A stretch of DNA of 64,000 nucleotides from Alteromonadaceae bacterium (GCA_013373625.1 JABXHM010000086.1:1-64000); one strand, 5' to 3'. Positions 43,152 to 52,813 are shown, numbered from the stretch's first letter. Numbers and translations: made by a program. Notes: generated by a model from the sequence alone, not told the origin.

Positions 43152-45656
43152 ATGAAAACAACAAGAATACACCGCTTCCGCAGCTTCGCGATACTGTGTT
43201 TAGCAGGCTTTGTTACACAGGCCACGGCCGATACCTTAAAACTCAATAAAAAAGGGTATTTTGAAAAGCCGGGGCTAGAGGTAACGTCGTTTGCCGATTA
43301 CTACCCGGAGGGGCACCAAACCGGCGTGACCATTATTCAGCACGGTGTTCGTGTAGCCGCCAACGGCGATTTGCGCTTGGAGGCGTCGCCGGGGCAGTGG
43401 TCGCCGGTGCCTAAAAAAGTGGATGAGACCTTTGATAGCGACAATCAACGCATTAGCACCTCGCTTGCTTATCCTAATGAAAAGCTTGACCGTACTGGTT
43501 TTAATCCGGTGATCTATCCTGATCTTAAATTAACCTATCAGATAAATGTTGAAGCCCTGGATGGCAACGCCTTTAAGGTCAGTGTGGATTTAGATAAACC
43601 CCTGCCGGATGAGTGGGTGAACAAAGTGGGGTTTAATTTTGAATTATTCCCCGGCCACTTGTTTGGCAAGTCTTATATGATTGACGGTGTGTCGGGGCAT
43701 TTCCCGGTGCAGGCGAACGGGCCAATTCACGATGTACATGGTGCGCCTTTGGGCTTGCCAATGGGCGAGGGGCATACGCTGGTTGTGGCGCCGGAGTCGG
43801 CTTTACAGCGCATTAAAATTGAAAGTGCCGAGCAACCCATGCAGCTACTGGATGGCCGCGCCAACCACAACAACAGCTGGTTTATTGTGCGCAGCTTAAT
43901 TCCGGCAGGTAAAACAAAAAATGCCCTTGAGTGGACGATTACACCCAGTGTCGAACCCGACTGGCGCTACAAACCGGTTGTGCAGGTCTCACAAGTGGGT
44001 TACGCGGCAAAGCAAAGTAAAAAAATTGTGGTTGAGCAGGACAAACGCGATAAACAGGCCAGTGCGCTGACGCTGTACAAAGTCACAGAAAACGGCAAGC
44101 AGAAGGTACGTACTGACAAGCCGGATTACTGGGGCGAGTTCTTACGTTACAACTACTTCACCTTTGATTTTAGTGATATCGAAGAAGAAGGTTTGTATGT
44201 TGCCGAGTATCGCGGCGAACAAACCCATGCCTTTAAAATCTCCAAAGATGTTTACGACCGCCATGTCTGGCAAACCACACTGGAATATTACTTACCGGTA
44301 CAAATGTGTCACATGCGCGTGGTCGAAAATTATCGTGTATGGCATGACAACTGCCATGAAGACGATGCAAAAATGTCACCGGTTAATCACAATCATTTCG
44401 ACGGTTATATTGCCGGGCCGTCAACGCTCACCGAGTATCAGCCGGGCGAGCATGTACCGGGCCTCAATCAGGGCGGTTGGCACGATGCCGGTGATTACGA
44501 TTTACGGGTTGAATCGCAAATTGGTACGGTGTGGCGACTGGCGGCAATGGTTGAAGAGTTTGGTATTGACTATGATGCGACCCGCATTGATCAGGAAACC
44601 TCACTGGTAGAAATTCATCGCCCTGACGGCGTGTCTGATGCGTTGCAGCAAATTGAGCATGGCTTGCTATCCGTGATGGGCGGCTATGAAAGCCTCGGCC
44701 GATTGTACCGCGGCATTATTGTGCCCAGTATTGATCAGTATGTGATGCTTGGCGATGCCGGCTCACAAACCGATGGCATTGTGGATGATGCCCCGGCCAC
44801 GTTAACCGAGAATCTATTTACCAGCACGAACGGCGCCGATGATCGCTGGGTGTTTACCGAAGATAATCCGAACCGGCAATTATACACCGCCGCCGGTTTG
44901 GCAACGGCTGCCCGCGTGATTAAAGACTACCGTCCCGAACTGGCTAAAAAATCCCTTGCTGCCGCTGAAGCCTTATATGAAGTCAGCGTGGCCGAGGCAG
45001 AGAGCTTTGGTTCAAAAGTGTTTGCTTTAAGCGAACTGGCAATCAGCTCTGCTAACCGCAAGGCTTATTTAACCCAGCTTGTTGCAATGCAGGAAGAGCT
45101 GGTGAATAACATTGACAAAGTAGCGTGGATGATTGGGCGCGTGATGCCGCTGGTTGAAAACAGTGGATTAGACAACACGGGCTTTGTAAACGCCATCGAG
45201 CAGGCGGTAGCGGCTTACCAGGTGAAGTTGCGCAACGAAGCCGAACAAACCCCCTATGGCGTGCCTTATGAGCCTAATATTTGGGGCGCTGGCTGGGCCA
45301 TTCAGGATTTCGGCGTAAAGCAGTACTTTATGCATAAAGCCTGGCCACAGCATGCTTCAACGGAGCTGTTCCAAAACGCGCTGAACTTTATCCTGGGTGT
45401 ACACCCAGGCGAAAATACCATGTCGTTTGTGTCGGGCGTAGGCTCTGAATCTGCGCTGGTGGCCTACGGTGTTAATCGTGGCGACTGGTCGTTTATTCCT
45501 GGTGGCTCGGTTTCAGGCACAGCGTTAATTCGCCCTGATCTGCCAGAGCTGAAAATCTGGCCGTTTTTTTGGCAGCAAACCGAATATGTAATGGGCGGCG
45601 GCGCGACTAACTTTATGTTTTTGGCGTTAGCGGCTAATTCTGTGACGCAACAGTGA
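43152..45656 (+). CDS. Glycoside hydrolase family 9 enzyme, secreted
   Basis: 834 residues. Signal peptide (to ATAD near residue 27); an extra N-terminal region of about 250 residues; an Ig-like CelD_N domain (about residues 278-372, VVQVSQVGYAAKQSKKIVV...); then the alpha6/alpha6 barrel of GH9. The catalytic base motif DAGD is in GGWHDAGDYDL near residue 445; the catalytic acid Glu is probably in QQTEYVMGGG near 810, though the usual NE motif is altered. The long N-terminal region and C-terminal differences suggest an exo-acting glucosidase/cellobiohydrolase-like rather than classical endoglucanase specificity. Together with the esterase it implies use of plant or algal glucans. Confidence 0.87.
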   Translation: MKTTRIHRFRSFAILCLAGFVTQATADTLKLNKKGYFEKPGLEVTSFADYYPEGHQTGVTIIQHGVRVAANGDLRLEASPGQWSPVPKKVDETFDSDNQRISTSLAYPNEKLDRTGFNPVIYPDLKLTYQINVEALDGNAFKVSVDLDKPLPDEWVNKVGFNFELFPGHLFGKSYMIDGVSGHFPVQANGPIHDVHGAPLGLPMGEGHTLVVAPESALQRIKIESAEQPMQLLDGRANHNNSWFIVRSLIPAGKTKNALEWTITPSVEPDWRYKPVVQVSQVGYAAKQSKKIVVEQDKRDKQASALTLYKVTENGKQKVRTDKPDYWGEFLRYNYFTFDFSDIEEEGLYVAEYRGEQTHAFKISKDVYDRHVWQTTLEYYLPVQMCHMRVVENYRVWHDNCHEDDAKMSPVNHNHFDGYIAGPSTLTEYQPGEHVPGLNQGGWHDAGDYDLRVESQIGTVWRLAAMVEEFGIDYDATRIDQETSLVEIHRPDGVSDALQQIEHGLLSVMGGYESLGRLYRGIIVPSIDQYVMLGDAGSQTDGIVDDAPATLTENLFTSTNGADDRWVFTEDNPNRQLYTAAGLATAARVIKDYRPELAKKSLAAAEALYEVSVAEAESFGSKVFALSELAISSANRKAYLTQLVAMQEELVNNIDKVAWMIGRVMPLVENSGLDNTGFVNAIEQAVAAYQVKLRNEAEQTPYGVPYEPNIWGAGWAIQDFGVKQYFMHKAWPQHASTELFQNALNFILGVHPGENTMSFVSGVGSESALVAYGVNRGDWSFIPGGSVSGTALIRPDLPELKIWPFFWQQTEYVMGGGATNFMFLALAANSVTQQ

Positions 45657-45987
45657 GGTGTTTCACTGACTGAAAAGGCGTAATTGGCACGAAAGCGACT
45701 TGTTGTGCTGATGCATAATAGAGTTCGCTTAGTGCCAACTGCTCCCGTTGGTGCGTCATCACGCGTGCGATAGCCGTTGGCTTACTGCGATTTTTTGGGT
45801 AGCTGCGACAAATAGCGACTACTGCATCCAGGGATATTTGTGATTAGCCTCTTAGTAAAAACAGACTTTAACTTCCCATTTTAAAGTTTGTGAATTACAG
45901 GCTTTCAATGCTTTTAGCAATATAAACGTATTGCATAGTTGGGCCCATACCTGAGCGTTACCATATAGCGGTGTCAACAGGCTCAAA
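45657..45987. other. Intergenic region with a large imperfect hairpin
   Basis: About 330 bases between convergent genes. An imperfect inverted repeat TTGGCAC(GA)AAGCGA / TTCGCTT(A)GTGCCAA spans 45684-45738, about 28 bases after the GH9 stop, and may terminate it. No gene recognised. Confidence 0.4.
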
Positions 45988-46395
45988 TCAAAAATATTTA
46001 TACAATGTCCCTAACCACAACAATGATGAAATTGCCATGGCCACCAACACACCCGCTGAGCCTAAGTCTTTCGCTAAGCCCGACAGAGGGTGAATCTCTT
46101 TTCCAATACGGTCAATTGTGACTTCAATTGCAGTATTAACAATTTCAGCGAACAGGATGAAGAGTATGGAGGAGAGCAAAATCGCCTTTTCCATGTAAGG
46201 TATTGACCAAAAAGCAAGCACTACCGCTGCTAAAATAAGTAAGATAAGTTCTTGCCTGAATGCTGACTCGTTTTTAACAAGCCACGATACAGCTCTTACT
46301 GAGTTCTTCATTGCTAATACAATACGCAACATGCCCTTTGGTTTGGCTTTGGGGTCGAAGTGCATTGCTGATGTGGTTTCGTCTATGACTCGCAT
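45988..46395 (-). CDS. dgkA: Diacylglycerol kinase
   Basis: 135 residues, three membrane helices and an N-terminal amphipathic helix. The DgkA signature AEIVNTAIEVTIDRIGKEIHPLSGLAKDLGSAGVLVA is intact, including the catalytic Glu and metal-binding Glu/Asp. It phosphorylates diacylglycerol to phosphatidic acid at the inner membrane. Its start overlaps the end of the EptA-like gene by 13 bases. That pairing is functional: phosphoethanolamine transfer from phosphatidylethanolamine leaves diacylglycerol, which DgkA recycles. Confidence 0.95.
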   Translation of the reverse strand: MRVIDETTSAMHFDPKAKPKGMLRIVLAMKNSVRAVSWLVKNESAFRQELILLILAAVVLAFWSIPYMEKAILLSSILFILFAEIVNTAIEVTIDRIGKEIHPLSGLAKDLGSAGVLVAMAISSLLWLGTLYKYF

Positions 46396-48020
46396 TGTCG
46401 TAAAATATCCTGAGTGGGGTGGTAGGTGCTGCTCTGCACATGAGAAAGACCAAGTAATGTGTCAAAAAGGTTGTCCTGCGAATAAGGATGACTGGATAAC
46501 GAATTGACACAGTCACTATACTGAGGTTGGCTAAACCTGGAGGCCCAATAAACCATGGGGACGTGAGTTTGCTCAGCGGGCGCTAAATTATAAGGGAAAC
46601 CGTGCAAATAAAGGCCTTTCTCTCCCAATGATTCACCATGATCCGACAAATAAAGCATCGACGAATTAGGAATCGCAGAAAGCATTTCAATAATCTGGCC
46701 TAGCACATAGTCTGTGTAAGCAATTGTATTATCGTACGTATTTGTCAGCTCCGCCTCTTCACAATTTTGAATATCACTTCTCGGGCAATCTGGCACGTAC
46801 TTAGCGAGTTCCTCTGGGTATCTCCGGTAGTAGGTAGGTCCGTGTGAGCCAATCATATGCAGGACGATCACTCTAGGCTCTTTGGATGGCGTTGAAAGAG
46901 TTTCTCTTAACAGGTCAACAAGTACCTCATCATAACAATAATCGCCATCGCACAACCTGGGATCTCTGGACGGGTTGAAGTCTATGGTCTCTACCCTCTT
47001 GCATACGCCTTTACAGCTGCTGTTATTGTCAATCCAGGTAACGTCCACACCTGCACGATGAATAATGTCTAAAACATTGTCCTGACTGTCTGCAGTACGC
47101 GAATCATAATTTTCTCGTGTAAGCCTTGAGAACATGCATGGCACGGAGACAGCGGTAGCAGTACCGCAAGATGTTACTTTGCTAAAACTGATTGCACCTG
47201 CTTTCTGGATATTGGGCGTAGTGTTTCTCGTATAGCCGTTGCTTGAAAACTTGTCCGCTCTGGCAGTTTCGCCAACCACTAACACTGTAGTAGATGGGTA
47301 TACATCAGCGTCCTCTTTTACAAACGGACGCTTGTCCAATACTTTGTAAGGTAAAGGCGGGTAGAAGTAAGTGTCCCGGAGGTACTTGTACCCTGAGTTA
47401 TAAAAGGCATAGGGAATAATATATCTGGTTAAGTCTTTGTTATTCCTGCCGACAGCTGCATAGCTCTTAAAAAGAAACGTGGCAATGACTGCAATACCTA
47501 CTAAAGATATCAGGTTCAGCACCAGAAGGTGTTTAATACGCGCCTTGAGCTGCCCATTTATTTCCAGATTGAAAATCGCAAATACAGGGATTAATCCCAA
47601 TAGAGCAAAGAAGACAAAAAGTGTTGAATTCAGATATGAAAAGGCTTCACCAGAATTTGTTTCCATTACATTCTGCATCATGCTCTTGTCGAAAATGACG
47701 CCATAAGTCAAGGTGCCGTAAAGTAGGAGAGCACTTACAACGAAGGTAATCGCAACAGTAAGGCGAGGTAAAAATAATGCACCAAAAAGACTGAGTAAAA
47801 TGACATTCAAAAAAGTCAGCAAAAGTGGTACAGAGACGAAAAATGTCCATTCTTTCAATGTTACAGGGGCTACTACTTCATACACAGCAGACAGAAATGG
47901 TGCGTTAAATATTGCTGTGATAAATAACGAAGCAATTAAAATAAACTGAGCTGATGTAGGGGTAAAATTTAGTGATCGCGGAAATTTCACAATAAGGTTC
48001 TCGTGTACTTCTTTGCACAC
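46383..48020 (-). CDS. eptA: Lipid A phosphoethanolamine transferase (EptA/MCR family)
   Basis: 545 residues. Five N-terminal membrane helices, then a periplasmic alkaline-phosphatase-fold domain. The metal-binding Glu is in VVGETARADKFS, the nucleophilic Thr in TSCGTATAVSVPCMFS near residue 287, and the late metal ligands in LYLSDHGESLGE; several Cys (CKGVC, CDGDYC, CPRSDIQNC) give the family's disulfides. It adds phosphoethanolamine to lipid A phosphates, lowering negative charge and polymyxin binding. Start GTG 48020 as given; a GTG at 47990 is equally plausible. It is part of the operon ending in dgkA. Confidence 0.93.
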   Translation of the reverse strand: MCKEVHENLIVKFPRSLNFTPTSAQFILIASLFITAIFNAPFLSAVYEVVAPVTLKEWTFFVSVPLLLTFLNVILLSLFGALFLPRLTVAITFVVSALLLYGTLTYGVIFDKSMMQNVMETNSGEAFSYLNSTLFVFFALLGLIPVFAIFNLEINGQLKARIKHLLVLNLISLVGIAVIATFLFKSYAAVGRNNKDLTRYIIPYAFYNSGYKYLRDTYFYPPLPYKVLDKRPFVKEDADVYPSTTVLVVGETARADKFSSNGYTRNTTPNIQKAGAISFSKVTSCGTATAVSVPCMFSRLTRENYDSRTADSQDNVLDIIHRAGVDVTWIDNNSSCKGVCKRVETIDFNPSRDPRLCDGDYCYDEVLVDLLRETLSTPSKEPRVIVLHMIGSHGPTYYRRYPEELAKYVPDCPRSDIQNCEEAELTNTYDNTIAYTDYVLGQIIEMLSAIPNSSMLYLSDHGESLGEKGLYLHGFPYNLAPAEQTHVPMVYWASRFSQPQYSDCVNSLSSHPYSQDNLFDTLLGLSHVQSSTYHPTQDILRQCES

Positions 48021-48112
48021 AAGATATCTGTCGAAACTTAAATCATGCTTAAGTAAAACTGTGGAATTGAATTTAACTTACCATTTTTTTATTCTGTGAA
48101 AATGGATATCGA

Positions 48113-49915
48113 TCATGTATCTGGTTTGTCTGGAGTGTAACGAAAAATCTCCGTCGTCGTTGTTGGCAGCGGACACTTTTCACTTAATGCTTTGTGCGAT
48201 AATAGTACCCAGTGGACGCGATGGGCATATCCTACAGACGTTGCCATTTCTTCTTTAAAACAATCGTAACGCACGTGTTTTTCATCGACAAGGACATACC
48301 TTCCCTTGTCCTCCTTCGCCAGCCATTGATAGGCGGCAGATAATTGCTCATCAGTATGGGTATGGTAACCAAAATGGATGATCGGATAAGGCGAGAAGAG
48401 AATAAACTGTTCAGAAAAATCAACAAGTGCAATAGTTGCATCATGTTGACCAATTGCTTTTTCAATGTTTGCAAATACGCTTTTGGGTGTTTTTACATCA
48501 TCAAGTAAAGCGTAACCCCAAGTAGCGTATATGCCCCAAAGAGTACACAGGAAATAGGGCCAGACTCTCCAGCGCTTCCCCCTAACAGTCAGCGCCGCAA
48601 CCAGACACGTCAGTCCTCCCGTTACTAAGAAAAACATCCAAGGAGAAAGTCCGAACTTTTCTTCTAATTTTAGGGCGAATGATGCCTCTACTATGCCGGA
48701 CAAACCAAAACCCAATAAGCCCGCTGACAGTAAAAATACAACCCCCCACAATAACCAGGAGAATACTTTCTTATTAATAATGGAATCAAAATAAGGTGCA
48801 GAGATCAGTGCCAGCATCGGCAATGCGGGTAAGATATACACCCCCCGTTTTCCAGGACTTAGACTAAAGAAAAGCAGGACCAGTACAATCCAACCCAGGG
48901 GCAGGAATATGCGGGCATCACCTTTTTTAATCGCTCTATACCAAAATGGGATGAGCCATGGCAGAGCGATGCTAATCGGCAGCCAGAATAATGGAATAAC
49001 CTCAACCAAGTAATACCAGAACGGTTTTATGTGATGCCAGGAATCTGCATATCGAGTGACCGTTTGCCTGAATAGAATGTTATCTTTGTATAGGGCAAGT
49101 GAGGGGTCATGGCTATTTTCGACCAATATCAACATAGGTATCAACCATAATGATATAGCCAGTAACATAACCAACCCCCCGGTTAGCCAACGGAATACGG
49201 CGTTTTTAGTTTGCTTCTTAGTTTGCTTTTTAGTTATTTCCAGCTGAGGCCAGACGCGTCGATGTATAAAGTACGGTAGCAGCATCAGAGCTGGCAAAAA
49301 TCCAACCCCTTTTGTAATGACGCCAATTCCCATGAAAAAAAAGGCGAGGTAATACCAACGCCATTGCCGGCCAATTAAGAAAAAGCGCAGAAGAGCATAG
49401 CATCCGACTGTTATCCAGCAGCACACCATTGCGTCTATTTGTGCAGACTTGGCTTGAAGTAAAAATTGAAAACTAAATAAGAGAAGTGACGTTGCGATCA
49501 GTGCCTCTTTTGCGCTCCACAGTCGTTTTGAGATGTCATACACCAAAATGAGTGTGAGTAGGCTGCATAAAGCAGATGGGAGTAGAAACGCAACCTTAAT
49601 TGACCCGAATAACGCGAAGAAAAATGCGATAGACCACATAAACACCGGTGGTTTATCAGGATAAAACTCTCCCGCTCTGGCAGGAAAAAACCACTGGCCT
49701 GTTTCGACCATTTCTTTTGCTACCTGTGCGAAACGAGGTTCATCAGCAGGCCAGGGATCTCGTAATCCAAGACCAATAAATATCAACACGCTAGCCAGTA
49801 AAAAAAGCCAGAAAGTGTAGTTTGAGTGCTTGGACTTATTTTTAACGGCTAAGCTTGTCTGGTTCATTGTTGCATTTACTGTTTTTGGTGAGTGAACGAA
49901 GTGTTTGGTCGCCAT
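48113..49915 (-). CDS. ArnT-like glycosyltransferase (GT39/GT83, PMT family)
   Basis: 600 residues, about eleven to thirteen membrane helices and a C-terminal periplasmic domain. The first periplasmic loop bears the catalytic acidic motif of polyprenyl-phosphate-dependent transferases: GLGLRDPWPADEPRFAQVAKEMVETG, then YPDKPPVFMWS, as in ArnT. It would move a sugar from an undecaprenyl-phosphate donor onto lipid A or another envelope acceptor. The N-terminus is uncertain: an ATG at 49867 would give a start closer to the first helix, and both overlap the VTT gene. No Ara4N biosynthesis genes are in the window, so the sugar is unknown. Confidence 0.85.
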   Translation of the reverse strand: MATKHFVHSPKTVNATMNQTSLAVKNKSKHSNYTFWLFLLASVLIFIGLGLRDPWPADEPRFAQVAKEMVETGQWFFPARAGEFYPDKPPVFMWSIAFFFALFGSIKVAFLLPSALCSLLTLILVYDISKRLWSAKEALIATSLLLFSFQFLLQAKSAQIDAMVCCWITVGCYALLRFFLIGRQWRWYYLAFFFMGIGVITKGVGFLPALMLLPYFIHRRVWPQLEITKKQTKKQTKNAVFRWLTGGLVMLLAISLWLIPMLILVENSHDPSLALYKDNILFRQTVTRYADSWHHIKPFWYYLVEVIPLFWLPISIALPWLIPFWYRAIKKGDARIFLPLGWIVLVLLFFSLSPGKRGVYILPALPMLALISAPYFDSIINKKVFSWLLWGVVFLLSAGLLGFGLSGIVEASFALKLEEKFGLSPWMFFLVTGGLTCLVAALTVRGKRWRVWPYFLCTLWGIYATWGYALLDDVKTPKSVFANIEKAIGQHDATIALVDFSEQFILFSPYPIIHFGYHTHTDEQLSAAYQWLAKEDKGRYVLVDEKHVRYDCFKEEMATSVGYAHRVHWVLLSHKALSEKCPLPTTTTEIFRYTPDKPDT

Positions 49916-50558
49916 TATGTTGACGACGGTAAACCTTGAAAAGGTATGCGCTGAGCAAGCTGGACATTCCGAATAATAAGACGCTTATGATTATCTTAAG
50001 CTCTGAGTTGACTAATACGCCCTTACCCATCAATGCAAAAACCGCCATTTGAGGGATGTAGCCAACAGTAGATCCTAAAATAAAAGAGCGTGGTGGAATT
50101 TTTGAAACGCCAGCAAAAATGTTTGTGAGTAGATTATTCCCTACTGGCAACAGCCTGATGATTACGGACTTAAGAAAGGGAGAGCGAAATAAGAACCGGT
50201 CTAACTTGCGTACCCGCGTTTCAAAGTGATGAATAATCATCGGTCTGGCGAAATATCGTGATACTGCCATTACTGTTGCGCAGCTAAGGGTCGCTGCAAA
50301 TGTTGAATAGATGACACCTTCAGCAAACCCAAACGCATAGCCCCCCATAAACGCGACTAACTGGCGTGGAAGTCCGATAGAAAGTAAAAATACTGAGACG
50401 GCTAAAAACTTAACGATCCCCGTCACTCCATTATCACGGGTATGCTTGTCTATCCACTCCTGATTAAATGCGTCAAATGAAGGAAAGAGCGACATCAAAT
50501 GACTCAAGAACAAAATGGTAAGTACCAGAATGAAGAAGCGAAAAATACTTGAATTCAC
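49842..50558 (-). CDS. TVP38/TMEM64 (VTT domain) membrane protein
   Basis: 238 residues, about six membrane helices. The VTT/SNARE-associated domain shows RQLVAFMGGYAFGFAEGVIYSTFAATLSCATVMAVSRYFARP, RLLPVGNNLLTNIFAGVSKIPPRSFILGSTVGYIPQM. These DedA-related proteins are linked to lipid or undecaprenyl-phosphate translocation. GTG start at 50558, directly after the stop of the GT2 gene, and overlapping the ArnT-like gene downstream. In this operon it may recycle the carrier lipid used by the two glycosyltransferases (inference). Confidence 0.87.
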   Translation of the reverse strand: MNSSIFRFFILVLTILFLSHLMSLFPSFDAFNQEWIDKHTRDNGVTGIVKFLAVSVFLLSIGLPRQLVAFMGGYAFGFAEGVIYSTFAATLSCATVMAVSRYFARPMIIHHFETRVRKLDRFLFRSPFLKSVIIRLLPVGNNLLTNIFAGVSKIPPRSFILGSTVGYIPQMAVFALMGKGVLVNSELKIIISVLLFGMSSLLSAYLFKVYRRQHNGDQTLRSLTKNSKCNNEPDKLSR

Positions 50559-51293
50559 TTAGTTACTCGTTTCATTTTCTAAGATGACATCGTTAAGCTT
50601 ATTACGTTTCTGAAGCCAATAAACGCCTGCCATATCAATAAGGCCGACACCAAGCCGACCTAGCATATTATACTTTGATTTTCCGAATTGCCGGTCCCTG
50701 TGATTCACTTCAACAACTTTAATTACTCCACCTTGTCGCCGGATCAGTGCTGGCAGAAAACGATGCATATGGTCAAAGTAGGGTAAGGCGAGGAATGTTT
50801 GTTTTGGAAAGACCTTCAACCCACATCCGGTGTCAGGTGTATCATCATTAAGCAATTTACTTCTTACCGAATTGGCTAGTTTTGACTGAAATCTTTTCCA
50901 GGCGGTATCTTTTCTTTGTTTACGGTGACCAGCAATGCAAAAGTGACTGCCCAACGGAAGTTGAGTCGCTATAGTCAGGAGATGAGGTATGTCGGCGGGG
51001 TCATTCTGCCCATCCGCATCAAGTGTCACAACTAATTCTCCGCTAGCATGGCTCACCCCTGTCCAGATGGCTGTACTTTGCCCAACAGAATGTTTATGCC
51101 GCAGTACGTTAATTCTGTCGAAGCCACCGGCTTTCAGACAAAGCAAATTCTCATACGTCTTGTCTGTGCTTCCGTCGTCGACATAGATAATTTCGAAGTT
51201 AGTTACATCACTCAACGTGTTATAAATTTCCTCAATTAAAGGTTTTAAATTTTGTTCTTCATTTTTTGCTGGTATGACAACTGAAATTCGCAC
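50559..51293 (-). CDS. Family 2 glycosyltransferase (DPM1/ArnC-like)
   Basis: 244 residues of GT-A fold: ISVVIPAKNEEQNLKPLIEEIY at the N-terminus, nucleotide-binding EIIYVDDGSTDKT, and the DxD-type LVTLDADGQNDPAD, then HMHRFLPALIRRQGG and VNHRDRQFGKSKYN typical of dolichol/undecaprenyl-phosphate sugar transferases. No C-terminal membrane helices beyond a short hydrophobic tail, so it is DPM1-like. Likely makes the undecaprenyl-phosphate sugar donor for the ArnT-like enzyme. GTG start at 51293; first gene of the envelope operon. Confidence 0.9.
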   Translation of the reverse strand: MRISVVIPAKNEEQNLKPLIEEIYNTLSDVTNFEIIYVDDGSTDKTYENLLCLKAGGFDRINVLRHKHSVGQSTAIWTGVSHASGELVVTLDADGQNDPADIPHLLTIATQLPLGSHFCIAGHRKQRKDTAWKRFQSKLANSVRSKLLNDDTPDTGCGLKVFPKQTFLALPYFDHMHRFLPALIRRQGGVIKVVEVNHRDRQFGKSKYNMLGRLGVGLIDMAGVYWLQKRNKLNDVILENETSN

Positions 51294-51757
51294 GTAGCCC
51301 TCTGTCTAAGCCTTAATATCAAGCAATTTCTATTTTCGACAGAAAAATCTAGCAAACGAAACTTAAGATAAGCTTATGAAGCGTCTTTTAATTGGGGTAA
51401 TAATGTCCCACCTGCTTAGGTAGTAAATAAATACAGTATATTCGAGGAGTTCTATGCTGTTGTGTATTGATCAGCTCTCGTAACGCTCTTGCCAGGGCAC
51501 TGGCTTGCACGTTCGTTCGCCCTGACTTGCAATTGCAAATATTTGGTCCTGAGGAACGCCTGCCGCAAAATCAGTGCTTGAATCGTGGTACGTAACAAAC
51601 ATTTCCAGGAACAATGCATATCGTTTTTGGTTACTTTTAATAATGAAATATTAGTCCGTAATCGTTAACAGATTTGAGTTAACGCAACCTTAATCTGAAT
51701 ATTATCTGCGGAGTAGAGATCTCGCGACTTATCAATAGAATAAAAGTAGCCAATAGC
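51294..51757. other. Intergenic region between GT2 gene and nhaC fragment
   Basis: About 460 bases. It contains the promoter of the envelope operon and a possible 43-codon minus-strand frame (51471-51602). No sequence encoding the missing part of NhaC was recognised. Confidence 0.35.
51471..51602 (-). CDS. Possible small protein or gene remnant, 43 residues
   Basis: A frame with ordinary protein-like composition (MFVTYHDSSTDFAAGV..., ending PWQERYES). The frame stays open about 17 codons further upstream. The ribosome binding site is poor (GGAA touching the ATG), so a leftover C-terminus of a lost gene is as likely as a small gene. Family not recognised. Confidence 0.2.
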   Translation of the reverse strand: MFVTYHDSSTDFAAGVPQDQIFAIASQGERTCKPVPWQERYES

Positions 51758-52201
51758 TTATGTGCAGCTTCGGTGAATAGGTATTGACTTCAACGTACCA
51801 ACACTTCCCCAACTGGTGCCGAGCGAAACGGCTACCACCGCACATATTACCATGCCCGCTGCAAGGAAGATCTCGGGAGATAATGTTTTTAAGCCGTAGT
51901 AAATAATAGTCGGTACTGTGCCGCTCGCAATCCATATGCCGACGATCATACCCACCACAATCAGCACGCTGACTGACGGCAACGCCACGTGTATCACCTT
52001 GAAAATGCCCGCCCGGATGTCTTCCCATGTCAGGCCAAGGTAAACACCCACAAAGCTAGCCAAAGCCACGCCGATCGCTAACGGAATATGCGGCTCAAAA
52101 ACACCAAAGTAAAAAATCTGTGTGCCCAGTATTATGAGTGTCAAAACCACGGGGGTGAGTGCAAGCAATAACCCTGGCGTAGCGTTTTGCTTCTCTGTCA
52201 T
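51758..52201 (-). pseudogene. nhaC: Truncated Na+/H+ antiporter NhaC
   Basis: 147 residues corresponding to the N-terminal third of NhaC-family antiporters (about 450-480 residues): several membrane helices (LLLALTPVVLTLIILGTQIFYFG, IPLAIGVALASFVGVYLGLTWEDI..) and the first half of the conserved AVSLGTSWGSVGT motif. Right after this motif the sequence departs (LKSIPIHRSCT) and stops. The remainder of the family is not found on either strand downstream. The antiporter cannot be functional; a deletion or rearrangement ended here. Confidence 0.8.
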
Positions 52202-52813
52202 GCTGCTTCCTTACATTTTAAACTGGTGACGTAAGTGAACCTTCGGGTAAAAACATACCGAAGACAATTAGTTAGCCGGACTCATTAATTTTACACACTT
52301 AAAAAACAGGTACGGCGTGTTGCGTGATATAGATCGGAAAAGTGCGCAGCATAAAGTTATATGTGCTTCACATTAACCTGAAAAGGATGCGTTGCCATGG
52401 TGAACGGCCGAGGAATGTAAAAGGGGGCTAACCTATCATATGTTATGCTTTTGCTGCCTTAAACATTTTCTATCTTCCTGTTAGTCACGGTATTGATTCC
52501 TGGGTGGCGATATTAACCGGAATTGACCTGAGCGTGCTGAATTAAGCGCGAATTATGCCAAAAGCAAACCTGTAACGTCGTTCTACTTGTGTTCGTAATT
52601 TCGCTTCGACTGGTCTGAAAGTGTTACTTAAGTGCGGGGTAGAGGCTGTAAGTTCTGCGGTGAAGGGTCAATCTTTTATCTACAGGGAGTGAGGGCCTAA
52701 GATAGTCAGCGAGATCGTAAAAGGGAGAGTTCAACTATCAAAGTAGCCGTGAATATAAATCTGCAATAATTAGACTGCACATTCAGATATGAGTGCTGGT
52801 TAGCAGTAATCGC
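52202..52813. other. Long intergenic region
   Basis: About 610 bases between the nhaC fragment and the sugar operon terminator. Only short broken frames were found; no tRNA, riboswitch or repeat recognised. It may be a decayed region left by the rearrangement that cut nhaC. Confidence 0.3.
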
